Shown: positions 20,641-33,100 of the stretch, piece after piece
Numbering within the stretch: position 1 is the stretch's first letter
Layout: the number at the start of each line of letters is the position of its first letter
Assembly (NCBI GenBank): GCA_021234155.1
Contig: JAJEKV010000006.1
Coordinates: 9,269,003 to 9,333,002 of the forward strand
Length of the DNA: 64,000 nucleotides
Origin: Isoetes taiwanensis
Taxonomy: Eukaryota; Streptophyta; Lycopodiopsida; Isoetales; Isoetaceae
Direction: 5' to 3'
Translations under genes and position numbers: made by a program
The notes under the pieces: model-generated
Database searches by the model: none
The model's input: the letters and a program-made list of their open reading frames with translations, nothing else
What the model was told of the DNA's origin: nothing

Positions 20641-21030
20641 CAGACACTAGAAATTTATTTATTTATTTTTTATTTTTTTTATTTTTTTTTATTTTTTTTT
20701 AGGGTGGCGGGCAGCCTCTACCCTGACTCCCCCACCGACGCCAGAGACGCCCGGGTACCCCCTGCCTGCCACTTAGGGTTTCGCGCCTGCATTGTTTCCA
20801 TTTTGGGTCGGCCAAAGGGTGTTCTAAACTAACTAGGTTGTTCCGGACGCAATGGAATAAAAATCGCGGCAATCCGAGCTTTCTAGAGAAAGCTATGGCC
20901 TCCGAAAGAAAGGGACTGCATTCTGCCGAATGGCTTTGGTGTACTTTTCCTACGTTGGAGGTCTCCTACTATCTAAACGGTCTAACGAGTTTGACATGGC
21001 CAGTGCTATGATCTGGTCCACCAAAATCAT
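20641..21030 (-). other. Poly(A/T) tract and leader of family-A copy 2
   Basis: 20651-20701 is an A/T homopolymer-rich tract. 20702-20790 resembles, in reverse orientation, part of the copia LTR at 63390-63475 (AACCCTAAGTGGC-GGCAGGGG and GCCCGCCAC). The rest is leader next to the PBS. Confidence 0.5.
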
Positions 21031-21043
21031 GGCTCTGATACCA
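21031..21043 (-). other. Primer-binding site (initiator tRNA-Met), family-A copy 2
   Basis: Reverse complement of TGGTATCAGAGCC, one base from the LTR start at 21045, identical to copy 1. Confidence 0.9.
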
Positions 21044-21044
21044 C

Positions 21045-22518
21045 TGTGACGCTCCCTGAATATATACGACACCCGGCCGTATACATACGGGGACTTTCCC
21101 CTCCCATGGCGACCACCTCGCCACGAGCAAGGCCCTCCGTCTAACTCGGGCCATCTATAAAAGATGCTCGAGTGAAGGACACAGAGGGGTCATTCGGCCC
21201 ATGCCTTCGATGGGGCTCCTACGTCGCGGAAGCGTGAATACAAGGTTAGCACACAGCATAAATCATATACAAATAACCACCACGAAGGGTGGCACATCCA
21301 TCCAGATACCAACGGCAAAGAATATGCATCTAATCCTAAGGAAAACACCCCAAACCCCAGGTTCTACCCCGGTTCAGACTCATGTGAGGGTAGACTGATG
21401 GCTCGGTCTCAAGAGATCAGCAGACAGAGGTATAACCTGGCGTTGGCTGGCATAGAACATCGGCTAGGGTTGTCCACTCCATCCGCCCCTCCTGTGCACA
21501 CTTTGCAGATGAGTCGAATCATGCTATGGCATCACTATAGCCTTCCGGACATGCAGACTCAAGGTATCACCCTTCGAGCCTACTCCAGGGTTCATGAAGC
21601 CCCGTCCGATGAGGCAGGTCGGGGAAGTGTCCCCTTCCAGGATCACAGTAGTTGCATGGGTGAGCTAGAGAATACGTGCCGCATCAGCGACCCCCGCATC
21701 CGTACCCAACTTACTCACCCTAAATCTACTCAAAGTGCAAGATGCTCCATACGGATCACACCTCTACACCCAGGGAGTGTCAGACCCATACCCGGCCCTC
21801 TACGTGACCGACTATTAGACCTAGCCCACTGTAGGAGTCTCAAGAGCCTTTTATGTTCGTGCAAGACCCCACCCCCACTTCACCACTGTGTCCCTTGTTT
21901 GGTGCTAAGTCATTCCATAGCATCCACGACTCGATGGTCTCTTGTACACAGGCCGCATCTAATGGGAAATACATGGATCAACCTAGGAGCATACTACTAA
22001 ACATGGCTCAGAGGTCTCTACCCCCCCTTAATTCCCCCATTTCCAGAGTAATACTATACAAAGGACTATCAATCCATCCTTTAAGAGCAAGACCAGAATC
22101 AGAGATAAAGAGAACTCACCTTTGCAATCAAGGGTTAGTTCCTACAAGTAAAGCACAGAGAGAACGGAAGAAATGAACACAACAAGTGCCCAACAGGTGT
22201 GCTACTCTAGAACATGAAGCTATACTAACCACCCACCTGAGTTCCTGCTGGATCCATTGTCATTTGGTTCCCTGGACTTGGCGCTCAGCACTGGACACAT
22301 AGGTAAGTTAGGCGCTTAGCAAGGGTAGGCGCTCAGCTGCTGCTGCTCCTGGTCGATTTGTTGAAGGGTGCCTGGCTGCTGCTCCTCCTCCTCCATCTCC
22401 AATTGCTCCTAATTCGAATTGGGGCAAATGGGGGTGCAAAACCCCAATTTGGGTCCCAAGTTAGTAACCCTCCCTTGCCCAATCGATTTGGGCCAGGTGG
22501 CAGCTCCGGGTTGGCTAA
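21045..22518 (-). repeat. 5' LTR of family-A copy 2, first part
   Basis: This matches 13477 onward of the 3' LTR nearly base for base up to GGTTGGCTAA, where a Helitron interrupts it. The remainder is 26608-26815. Confidence 0.9.
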
Positions 22519-24189
22519 TCCTATATTATAATGTTGTGTAATGGACCACGCCCTAAATTGAAGGGCTAAGATTGTCCGAGCCTAATCTAAAGGCCCGAAT
22601 TTGCTCTAGGGTTCGCCCGGGCGACTGTGGTTGAGATTTGATGCTCTAGAGTTCGCGAAGACAACCTTCGAAGAAAAGCAGAGGCATGAAGCTTGGCCAT
22701 GGGCACTTGACATGCTAATGCTTTGTTTTTGCTTTGTTTCTTGAATGCGATCTCCAGGTTTTGTTGCCCGACGATGTCCTGTGATGCGTTTTAGCTTAAA
22801 GAAGTCTGAGCATGGCATAAATGTTGCAGATGAAAAGGGCCATGATTTTGCATCTCCGCTTCAGCTCACGATGATAGCAACACAGAACGACTTGAAGACA
22901 TCTATGGCTATGGCGTGCTAGGTGAAGATGGGCAGAAGCTTTAAAATGGCAGAAGCTAATATCCCAACTACACGAAACCCTTCATAGAAGCGAAGACCTA
23001 TGGTCGGAGGATTGCTTGCAGAAGTTAAACCCCTGCACACATTTGGAGAAGCCCCAAAGCTTTACAAGGTTTTGAGGTTAATGTGGTGATCGCTGTGGTA
23101 AACTAAAGCTATTCCTGTAAGTTTTAAATCTATCATAGCCAAATTGAGCATATATTTATTCAGTCCTTTGTAGCTTTTGCAGGATGTTGGTCGAAGTTTG
23201 TAGCCTGTGTTGCAATCAGCAGCCCTGGAATGAGCTCCTGAAATGGTCCTGAGGTATTTTATACAAGAAGATGCAAGAAGGTGAGCTTCTGAAATGGTTC
23301 TTGACTTCGCAGCTAGGCTGATATTTCCTAATGCATGTACTAAATGTTAAACTTCCTAGGCACACCGTTTTATGTGTTCCATTTTGCCCTCTTATTAAAC
23401 TATAGTACCTGTCTTTGTAGATGGATTGGTCAGACCAGGAAAGACTAAACCAACAGTTTTCAGATGCTGTGTTTATTCTAATGGATTCGACATAACCATG
23501 GACATTACGATGAATCCTGGAAACTTCGGTAAGTTCTCTATACATATGTATATACAAGTTGATCAGAATGGAATTCTCCATAATCATGTATTTAAGGTTT
23601 AAATTGAATTTCGATTGTTAACCTATTTAACTGAATCAAATCGAAAGAAATGGGCACAATCCTAAGGTTGTATTGTGTTGTGCAGGGTTTTCTGTTCAGT
23701 GAATGCTTGCTATGGATAAGGAGCGTTCAATGGGTGGGTTGTTTGTACCACAGGTTCTAATCTTTGTCAAGGGTGAGATGCCTTTCTGTAGTGGAACCCT
23801 TACCACTTAACACGCAGTCTTAATACGATTATTGTCAATAGAGTTACCTCCTTCTGACATTAGTCCTATCAATCTCAGGTAGCTCCTCAACATGTGACCT
23901 CCCATAATTCTTAATCCCATGCCAGCAATTTCTCATTCATATGTATCCATATTTTGTACCTTTGCTTGCCATAATTTCAATGTTAGATGGTTGCAGACTC
24001 ACCTGGAGCAATAGTTGAGGCACTAAGCTATTGAGTTGCATGAAAACTACGGAAAAGTAAAAGGTAAGCTAGAGATTCAAGACTTGCTATTTTGGGTTTG
24101 GATGCTGCATTAGAATCTATTAAGGTATTTCTATTTTTGTATCATTTTTATTATAATAATGTGTGTATTATTATTGTGTGTTGACTTAG

Positions 24190-24335
24190 ATATAGGAAAG
24201 AAAGAAACCTTCAGACTGCATCCGGTTGTTCTGCTAATGCTGCCGCATGAATCCATAAAAGACTGCAACATTGAGGGTTCTAGAATACCCAAAAAAACAG
24301 CAGATTTTGGACGAGCAATTGGAGCATCCATAGCT
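24190..24335 (+). pseudogene. Captured cytochrome P450 fragment (K-helix region)
   Basis: After an AG acceptor the frame reads KETFRLHPVVLLMLPHES, then KDCNIEGSRIPKKT, then AIGASIAWLG. Plant P450s have the K-helix ExxR in KE-LRLHPP-PLL-PHES, then C-I-GY-IPK-T and AIGRDP--W in this order. The ExxR is kept (ETFR). The heme-binding cysteine region is absent, so this is a captured exon without activity. It is the only recognisable host-gene piece in Helitron 1. Confidence 0.75.
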
Positions 24336-25135
24336 TGGCTTGGTGTAGTTCTCCATATAAAATCTAGATCATTGCTCCATTAGCTGCTTAAGTCATGATC
24401 GAGCTAAGACGTGTAAGAAAAGTTTTAGCTTAAAGCCTACATCTGCTGTATCTGGGGATTTGGCTGCTGTGCCTGGAAATGCAAGCAGAACAGAGACATA
24501 GGGCAGTATTGAAGACTTTGCGGCTTTGGGCTCTGTTTGGAATGTCAACATTTGTTCAACATTTAGTTCAGAATAAAAGCTCATGTGGACATATGATTGT
24601 TGTCTGGATATGCATTGGCAAGAAAAATGTGGGCACTTGAGGGTAGCGTGCAATATTTTTGCCAATTTGCTAAATCAAGATGTGGCTGTCCAATGTTTTA
24701 ATAGCATAGACTAGATCATGCAACATATAGTATACTTATTGCATGTAGTCATGCTGGTCTATAAGACGGTCATTGGTATTTGATGCATGTTGGTCTATGA
24801 GATGAAGGCCACTGTATTTCAAATAATGACAGGAACTCTTGACATTATGCCTAATATGTTCCACTACATTTGAATTGAACCCAATATTTGTATGTAGATC
24901 ACTGTATTTCAAATAATGACAGGAACTCTTGGCATTACGCCTAATATGTTCCATTATGATTGCTTAAATCAATCTTTTTAGAAGCTAAATATACTTCAAG
25001 CTACATTTGAATTGAACCCAATATTTGTGGGTTACAATTGAATTTGTGGTTGTATTGCCTTATCAACTATAAAATCAATCCCCTTAAGCAATATACACAA
25101 TATAGTGTTGAGTCGTTAAGAAAACGGACGTTATA

Positions 25136-25257
25136 GTGGATATCATTTTCAATGGTGTTGAATCTCTAAAAGACCATACATTATGTTAAAGCATGGTGGA
25201 TATCATTTTCAATGTTGTGTTGAATTGCTAAAGATCACACATTATGTTAAAGCATGC
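25136..25257. repeat. 60-bp tandem duplication in Helitron 1
   Basis: Two diverged units start GTGGATATCATTTTCAATG and end ACATTATGTTAAAGCATG. A similar diverged duplication of ~100 bp is visible at 24740-25030 (CACTGTATTTCAAATAATGAC repeated). Confidence 0.8.
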
Positions 25258-25261
25258 TAAA

Positions 25262-26310
25262 TAATAGAATAGAATAGAATAGTTTTTTTATCGTCCACTG
25301 AGACCAATCGGCCTATGGGACCCAGAAGGAGCGCAACAAACTTATTACTGTCCGGGTTAAAAAACCCCCGCCCCGAAGGGTTTTCGAGGGAAAAACCGTG
25401 GCAGTAATAAGAATCTTTGTCAAAACTGCATACAAGTATACATCATCATGAAATAAATGTGTATGTACATGTCAAGTCGTGCCCGAGGACATAGCCGATC
25501 TCGCATGTCCATGACCTCCCGGCGGTATGATCCTAGCATCCGCATGCGGATGCCGTGTGCTCAATGTCACATGTAGCGGCCGGCCAGGCGACCAACTCAA
25601 AGATAGCGGCGTCGGATTTGATCATATCTTTGGGCAACTTTGAAGGGTATGAGATTCATCCTCAATGACTCCCATTTGGCAAAGATTGACAGAGCCTGTC
25701 CCCGACGTGGCTCACCAATCCATCCGTCTGCCTCAATTCAAGATGATGTGCCCCCATGCGAATGGAGGCAATGAGTCTCGTCTTTTCATGGGCAAGTGGG
25801 TGCGCAGGTAGCATTGTGGGCCTCGCTTCCAATGTGGAATTTATGTGGCGCCGGTAGTGTCTTTGTCTTGACCTGTTCAAGGGCTGGCATCCCAAAGCTT
25901 GCCGATGAAGCAAGCGTCAAGATATTGCATCAAGCTATGGCGATGCCTCTGTTGCACATGTATGCACCTCGTGTTCTCGCACATTCCATCTAGCCATCCA
26001 TTGAGCTCTCTTTTCCCTCCAGCAGGCCTTGAGGCGTTGTGGCCCCATCGCCATGACATAAGCTAGTTTTGGGAGACGAGCATCGTCCATGTTGACCACC
26101 TTCTGAAAATAGACAATGTGGCGATCAAGGGCCGCCCTCTGAAGAGGCAAGAATCCTGTTTCCTGCAGTAGAATTTGATATGGGACTGTGGACTTCACCC
26201 CTAGTGCTCGTACCAAGAAGGCTTTCTGCACCTGCTCCAAGTCATTCCAAGTAGCAAGAAAGACTCCAAATTCATGACATGGAATACTATGCGAAAACAA
26301 TGTCAAAGAT
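25262..26310 (-). mobile_element. LINE 3' fragment inside Helitron 1
   Basis: On the minus strand the fragment ends with the family's 3' UTR (GGTCTCAGTGGACG-TAAAAAA) and a tail of ATTCT units at 25281-25262. Coding remnants on the minus strand (26306-25935 and 25913-25662) include CHEFGVFLATWNDLEQVQKA, FLVRALGVKSTVPYQILLQE and ALDRHIVYFQKVVNM. The same block occurs in LINE copies at 46849-48030 (minus) and 60011-62634 (plus, e.g. ALERHIAYFQKVV). The fragment is 5'-truncated. Confidence 0.8.
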
Positions 26311-26607
26311 GGTTATTGCATATACCAAGTGTACAATAGTTCCAAAGAACCATCATTCACAACATTTTTAGATGATGGTAAGATAGTGAACATATAGGGG
26401 TTGCCGTCATAATGGCCCATGCCAAAGTTGGAGAAGGCCAAAAGACCCTTTATAAATTGAAGACAACATAAAATATGCTCCCAAAAAGTTACGATGAATT
26501 GTTAAAGTAGTAAGTTTTCGTGGATTGTTCAAGTTTTCAACATTTACAAGTTACCAAATTATGCCCAGCAACAAATTATGCCCAGCAACGCTAGGCATTC
26601 TAACTAG

Positions 26608-26815
26608 TATTAACTAATTTGGTGTTTTAGCCCCTTTTAACATTAGTTTAAGCCCTAAATTCGAATTAGGGTTTAAGGTTAGGTTTCCACCTTTAAAATT
26701 TAATTATTAACATAGCTAACCTTAGCTTATGAATAATTAATGTGCCATTAATTATTCATAGTGACGTGTCATGTATTTATACTTAAAAAGGCGTATAAAT
26801 ATGTGGAACGTCACA
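26608..26815 (-). repeat. 5' LTR of family-A copy 2, second part
   Basis: This continues the LTR from 22518 after the Helitron (TATTAACTAATTTGGTG...) to the GGAACGTCACA end. With the first part the LTR totals 1682 bp, against 1679 bp for the 3' LTR. Confidence 0.9.
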
Positions 26816-26820
26816 CTTTC

Positions 26821-27042
26821 AACTTCGTCAACAGCCTCCGGAATCAAAGGTTCATCAACAGCGGCTTCACCATCCGGATTGTCAAGAATAGCAATAGATG
26901 GAGTAGGCTCTACGACATCCCAGAGCTTCCGATCCTTCAAAACCACTTGCATTCTCCATTTTCACATCTGGAAATTCTTCTCCGAGAAGCGAGGAATCAC
27001 GCGCCACTCAGAGGCAGAAAGAGTTCGGGTGTTATCTTCCAT
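26821..27042 (-). pseudogene. Copia Gag, N-terminal part
   Basis: The frame starts at ATG 27042 and reads MEDNTRTLSASEWRVIPRF, SEKNFQM, stop, KWRMQVVLKDRKLWDVVEP, a typical copia Gag start (family pattern: FDG-NF--WK-RMQ--L-D--LW-VV). It ends at EVE, where family-A copy 2 is inserted. The continuation is at 13471. Confidence 0.85.
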
Positions 27043-27149
27043 ATCCAGGCTTCAAAAAAAGGTGATGAGACAGAGATACCGTACACGAGATTAATCACAA
27101 ACTTTAAGAATCTGCAACGGATGTTTAAAGCATATGTGGGCCCATAACT

Positions 27150-27403
27150 TGTTAAATATCAATAGTGCAAAACAGAAGAATTGAACCCTTATGAAGATGA
27201 GAATTCGAAACTTTGCATTCAGGAAAAACTTGATTTGATCCAATGATCTACAAGGCATTTTATATGCCACAGCAACACAAGCCTTAAGATTAGATAACTT
27301 AGAGCAAAACAAGAAACCTTTTAACTTAGCATAATTCAAGGAGTAAATTCAGCATAAACAAAAAAAGATGTTTCCAGATATTTCCAAGCTCGTGAACCTT
27401 TTA
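27150..27403 (-). repeat. 5' LTR of the copia element (slightly truncated)
   Basis: This matches the 3' LTR at 9953-10222 from TGTTAAATAT to GTGAACCTTTT, then diverges where the last ~11 bp (GATATCCAACA) should be. No canonical tRNA primer site was found just inside it. Confidence 0.75.
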
Positions 27404-30143
27404 TAGCATGGCTTTGAGATGGCAAGCCCTCTTTCGAAATTGTCCTTGTACAGATCCTTGAGCAACCCAATCAACCAGTTTTGACTAATTTGCTAGGATT
27501 TCTCTCTCCCAATCATGAACTTGAGATAAGGTTTTGTATATAAGAATGGCAGTTTACTGCGCATTCCCAGGGAGAAATCCCCGCGCGTCAGTAGGGATGA
27601 CTCCCTGGGAATGCGCAGTAAACTGCCATTCTTATAACGTGGATGCAACTTGGGTTGTATTCTACACCTTAGAGCTCCAGAATCAGCAGTAAAATCTCCA
27701 GAATCAGGGTTAGAAACGTCGGAATGAGAGGTAGATGGTGAGAATAGAAGGTAAATTCTCAAGAATGCAGAGTAACGGCCGTCGCTGTTGAGCTTGGTAG
27801 TAGTTTTGGAAAAGAAACTCAACCAGATGGCGCAATGCCATTAGCAGATATGGCAGAATGCAACCTAAGTTGCATTTTACGGGAAGCGGTACCGAGCCCT
27901 TGATTCTTTAATCTAAGAATATATGGTCAATAGGGAAGAATTAGGCTATTTTTCATTCGTAATTAGTATACTTTCCCTTGGGAGTAAAAATTATTTCATC
28001 CTACTACAATGTAAGGAAGGATGTGATTCTTTATTGTGCTTCATTTGTATCGAAAAAGTTTTGTTCTTAAAACTTGTATGAGTTGCAGACATGGTTTAGG
28101 AACCGAATCATTGGTATCTACTTTGGTTGTGTCAACGCTTGAATATAACATCATGTCTTCATATAGTCTTAGGCCCCATAAACGAACACATCTCAATTGA
28201 CAAAGGGAACTTGCTATAGTGTCACGTATTTCCTGTTGCGGGACAAACAACTCTTAGAGGTGATAATTAGAAATATAAAATGACATAGTAGTTTTAAAAC
28301 AACCATTTATATCCTTTTGAATGGGACTTTTGTAAGACTTTAGTACAATATGTGAGACTTTGATATAATGTGTGCCTACGCCACAACAATGGCTGCTCAG
28401 AATTTTGATTGTTTCCATTAGAATGTTTTGGTCCAAAGACAAGAAAATTGCCTTGGCCGCGGCAATAAATTTCTTATAATAGAATACATTGTAATGCTTT
28501 AGATAATTTTATCCCTTGCCCTTATATTATTGGGCGAGGAATATTAAATAGCTTTGCCATATTTTCTATAGCTCTTTCATCGTGGGCCACTTCCCTGTGC
28601 TTGTACCATTAATGACTTCTATTCAAAGAGATGCTTTGATTCAGTGTGGCAAAGATAGAGCCATTTGCACGGATTATACATTCAAAAGCAATGTTAAAAG
28701 GTGCAAAGGTTATGTTTTGTCTTCATTCCATTAAGGACAGCTTGCCTGGATTTACTTAATAAGTCGGCTTTACGTTGCCAAATCCTAGCTTTTCACTTAT
28801 TGCATTTGACGAACATTGCAATGGGATTCCCATGGCCTAGGTAATCACTGAATCTGCATCTCCCTCCTAGTGGACATTAAAAATGACATGCACACCCATC
28901 CAACTTGCAATATGAAATATAGAGGAAGATGAATAGTGAATATGACATGTAAATAGTTTAGAATAGACCTTTATATGCTAAAACGAAGACTTCTTCTATC
29001 TCATCATCGTAGCGACTATAGCAAGATTCCTTGCGTCTGCCATTGTAATTACTTAGCATAATGGAACGTGTGAATGTTCAATATAATGGATTATAACATT
29101 AAGGATACTGTGCCCCATTATTAGGTGTTTCAAGGGGAACGGGGCGATGTGATCCTAGTAAAAGGTGGGCTTGATGTGAAAGTCATCTTGCCCAAAACAC
29201 GAGAGTTAGAAATCTGGAATAGTGACTAAAATTCAAGCAGCTTGTGTTATAGAAAAAATTTGGCGCATGACGTCGCTGAGTTGGATGTTTGGATTTACGT
29301 ATTAGGAAGATTAGATCACACTTTGTAACATCCACAATGAACAACACGTAAGATTGATCAATGGGACCCAAGTGATCTGAAAACTTCTGTGGATGATAAA
29401 AGCAGATTCAATTTGATTTAAATTGTGTAGCAAAAGGGGTCTTGCGAAATGGTGGCTAATGCTAGGCCTAGTCTTTAGTCTTTTTCTCGTCTTTCCAAGG
29501 TGTTTCCTTTTCTCAACGTGTTCTGGTTGGAAGTTATAGTAAGGTTTATTTAGGCAGGGATCTACACAAAATGGAAATGGATATGAGAGTGAACCTTTTA
29601 TCAATATTTACAGTATGTGTAAAAATAGAAGCACAAAATGTTTCACAATTACGAGCATTTCGTCCGAATAACGACACCGGACTAAACGGCGATGGCACGA
29701 GCCCGGAAGCTGGTCAATTCTGCCTCGACGCCGAACCTTCGGACCCCTTCTTATCTTTCGTCTCTTCCTTAGCTCTCCTTCAGTCCGGTGGTCTCCAATG
29801 GATCCGGCCATGGCGCACCTATGGCAAGCTTTTTTTCCGCTTTTTTCTCTTCCCGCAAACATTTAGTCTTTTGTTCTTTTCCCTCTAGCTGGAGCGAGTT
29901 TTTCGTTCAACACACAGGTTGCTCTTTGCATGTAAATGTCCTCTTTCTACTTCCTTATATTCGGCCTTTGCTTCTGCTCAAAACTCTTCAAAACACTTCT
30001 TGGCTTAGATTTGGTGAATTTCGCGAGATCCATATTATATGATGCAATTCTGTAGTTTCAATCCATTGAAACCTTGGAACTAAGCGAATGTGCACATTTC
30101 GCGACGAATTTTAAGCTGTTCTTTTCAAAGCTGAATCTTAGGC
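27404..30143. other. Upstream region of the RGLG gene; no other gene recognised
   Basis: About 2.7 kb without recognised coding. It contains a perfect 35-bp inverted repeat (27540-27635). The part nearest the gene (about 29570-30143) is richer in GC and pyrimidines, with CTCTCTTCC-type stretches, and probably includes the promoter and 5' untranslated region. A possible 5' UTR intron acceptor (TTTTCCCTCTAG) ends at 29889. No clear TATA box can be assigned. Confidence 0.4.
27540..27635. repeat. Perfect 35-bp inverted repeat with 26-bp loop
   Basis: 27540-27574 and 27601-27635 are exact reverse complements (arm begins ATAAGAATGGCAGTTTACTG). The 26-bp loop is GC-rich (CCCCGCGCG). The RNA would fold into a long perfect hairpin. 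It could be a young foldback insertion, a small-RNA precursor or a palindromic repair product; no flanking duplication was seen. Confidence 0.9.
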
Positions 30144-33100
30144 ATGGGAAATTCATCTTCAAGAAGCTCCCGTTATTCCTCCTCCCATTCGCTAAGCCCA
30201 AGGGGGAGGCCCATCTTGACTAAGCGGGTATCTAAGAAATATATGGTCATTGATGATAACTACAATACCCTTGAGCAGGTAGATTGATATTTCTGGCAAA
30301 ATTTGTCCTAGAGTTTGCATATATTATTTCATATGTTATTCATTTGACCAGGTTCAAGATGCCTTGAGTCAAGCTGGCCTTGAATCATCAAATTTGATTG
30401 TTGGTATTGACTTTACCAAAAGCAATGAGTGGACAGGTACACCGTAGTACTTGAAGTTGGCATCCGCACTCCTCCAGAAAACGTTTCTGAAAGTCTTCGT
30501 TTGATGGCAGGAAAGCACTCATTCAACGGGAGATGTCTACATGCAATTGGCGAAATACTTAATCCATATGAACAGGCAATTTCCATTATTGGACGTACAT
30601 TGTCCAAATTTGATGACGATAACTTGATTCCTTGTTTCGGATTTGGTGATGGTATTAATCCAACTTATGTGCCTTTTGTGATGTTCGTTATAAATCAGGA
30701 ATTTGTCCATGGTGGTAGTTTTTCTTTCATTTCTAATGCAGGAATAAGCACCATGCAGAAAATTTACAAACCATAATGCTGGAACTTTTGAAGACTCATA
30801 TAATTATCTGCTTTTGCATTCTTTATAACACAACACGAATGTTTAATATGCAGCAACTACTCACGATCAACACGTGTTTAGCTTCAATGCGGACCACCGC
30901 CCATGTACAGGGTTTGAAGAAGCCCTCCTCCGTTACCAGAGCATTGTCCCGCATCTTCGACTTGCTGGTTGATAACCCTCAGAGAGATGATATTAGCTCT
31001 TTTACTTGAAAGCCTGGAATGACATTGTGATGTCTGTTTTGGGTTACAGGTCCAACATCATTTGCTCCCATAATTGAAACAGCAATCAAAATTGTTGAAG
31101 AAAGTGGATGCCAATATCATGTTCTGCTCATCATAGCCGATGGTCAGGTTAGTGATATGTGCTCTGGTGGAAATGGTAGTAATCAAACATTTATGACACC
31201 AATGATTATTGCTTTTAAAAACACTGAAGTTCTTATTTATCTTTTCTTCTCCTACTTTAGCATTTCTTCATAGCATGCTTTGATGGCAGTTCCTTGGACA
31301 TTATGGTCATGCCGGAAGTCTAATCTTAGTTTTCACTTAGATGTAAAATTCAGCTTTATCATATCTTAAACAGATAGTATTGCCTATTGACAGTACACAT
31401 GTAATATGATCAGATGTCATTCTGTCATTTTTCTATGGTTAGTAGACTAATAAGTCTGCTCCTATATTTGAGATAAAGCTTTTCAAGACCATTGCTGATG
31501 GCAGGATATCCTCATTCTTATTCTATGAAAGCGAGTGTCTTTGATTTATAAGTTGTTGAATGAGACAAGATTGGTGTCTGTATGAACGGATGGGATTCAT
31601 GCTGGTCAGAGGCAATGCTGAAACACAATGTAATCTTACTACACTGCCTGTCCAATATTTGAGCATGATGTTCCTGTCTGTCAGAAGCACGTGCATAATA
31701 GCATATGCTATATATAGGTTGTCCAATACTATGGACGTCTTGGTTAACATGCTTGATAATCTTTCGAACAATTATAATGAGCTTGCTGCTTAAGCGCAAG
31801 GGCTGATTTCTTCGTAAAATCAGAACTTTGAATAGGAATTATATGATGCGTATTGCTCTAAGCATAAGATCTGATATATTCTTAAATTCAGAATATCATT
31901 AAACTGGCAACCATTTTTTATGGGATGGCGAGCTGGAGTCGTCGTAAATGTGAGGCTTAACTTCAAAATGTTTTTATTTCTTCAGGTTACTAGGAGTGTA
32001 AATGTTGAACGTGGGAATCTGAGTCCACAGGAACAAAAGACAATAGATGCAATTGTGGCTGCAAGGTGATGGTTCATCTTTATTTGCAGTTTCATCCAAA
32101 GTGATTTTTAGATGCAATGAATTAAAATAAGTAAACCAGCCTCACCTGGATAAATGAATGAAATTATGGTTCTATTCCTGCTACTATTATCCTCTCGCCA
32201 TTACATAGATAAATTGGTGAAATAATCAGCTGTCTGTCTTTCATCCTTTCTTGCACTTCGAAATTGATGTGTTGCAGTTATGACATGATGAAGTATTTAT
32301 AGAGCTTGATGGCAACAGCACTATAGAAGGCATTATCGTTGGACTTAAATTTCTGAATTGATTGGGTCTCCCAAATGCCTGGTGGCTGGAGGCACATATA
32401 GAAAGCACAATTGATAGAACTTAATTATGAAGTGGTCGTGGTTGGTTTTCCCAAATAATGCCGCGCTGGAAAGTCACTATTCTTATAGGTGGGAAGAAAA
32501 GCTGCAGTATATCTTTTGAATGTTTGGAGAATAAGAATTTAGATGTCGTTGTCCATAATGGAAAGGCAAATAATTGCCTTGCATAGAGACCAAAGCATAT
32601 AAGACGGGAGCTATCAGAGCTGTGGACTCCTATTGAAGAGTTTTTATTTCTCTGAGAGAGCAATTACCGCATTTTGAAGGGTTGATCATTTTGCCAAGTT
32701 GGTTGTGTTGAAATTGAAGCCAATTTTACAACGAAGGAAAGTTAGAACAAACCTTACAGTAACACGACGTCTGCCCTCATTATTAAGAGCAATTGTTCAA
32801 GAGGAAAATGGTCTTTTGTTACCGGTTCTAGAATCCCAGTTGACTTCTACTTAATTCATTCGATGCGGTTTGTTGTTTCTTTGACGAGGCAGTATCTAGA
32901 TGCAAATTCCTGCTATTGTGCATTTCTATGCAAAAGCTTAATATACGATTATGTTCCAGCGCCTATCCTCTTTCTATCATTTTGGTTGGGGTTGGTGATG
33001 GCCCATGGGATATGATGCGCGAGTTTGATAACAATATTCCTGACCGCCAGTTTGATAATTTTCAGGTGAGTCCAGTTTCCATGTCCAATTATTCCCTTCA

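Larger units (their letters stand above)
22519..26607 (+). mobile_element. Helitron 1 (non-autonomous) with captured P450 exon
   Basis: The insert begins TCCTATATTATAATG and ends CTAG, and lies exactly between A and T of the LTR sequence GGCTAA|TATTAAC, with no target duplication. This is the Helitron rule (5' TC, 3' CTRR, AT target). A hairpin GCCCAGCAACGCTAGGC (26580-26596) lies 7 bp before the CTAG. No Rep/helicase is present, so it depends on an autonomous partner. It contains a P450 fragment, two tandem duplications (24740-25010 and 25136-25257) and a LINE fragment. Helitrons 2 and 3 in this window share the hairpin; Helitron 3 shares the 5' end. Confidence 0.9.

Noticed and set aside
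21398-22176. 200-aa and 107-aa plus-strand ORFs
   Set aside because: They lie inside the LTR, on the antisense strand; related frames recur in the other LTR copies. Repeat sequence that happens to be open.
27150-27403. Independent solo copia LTR
   Set aside because: Gag N-terminus follows directly on the minus strand and joins the gag remainder at 13471 across the CTTTC duplication, so it is the 5' LTR of the split element.
29571-29888. 105-aa ORF upstream of RGLG as an upstream gene
   Set aside because: Composition is low-complexity and pyrimidine-driven near the end (FFRFFLFP); more likely promoter or 5' UTR of RGLG.
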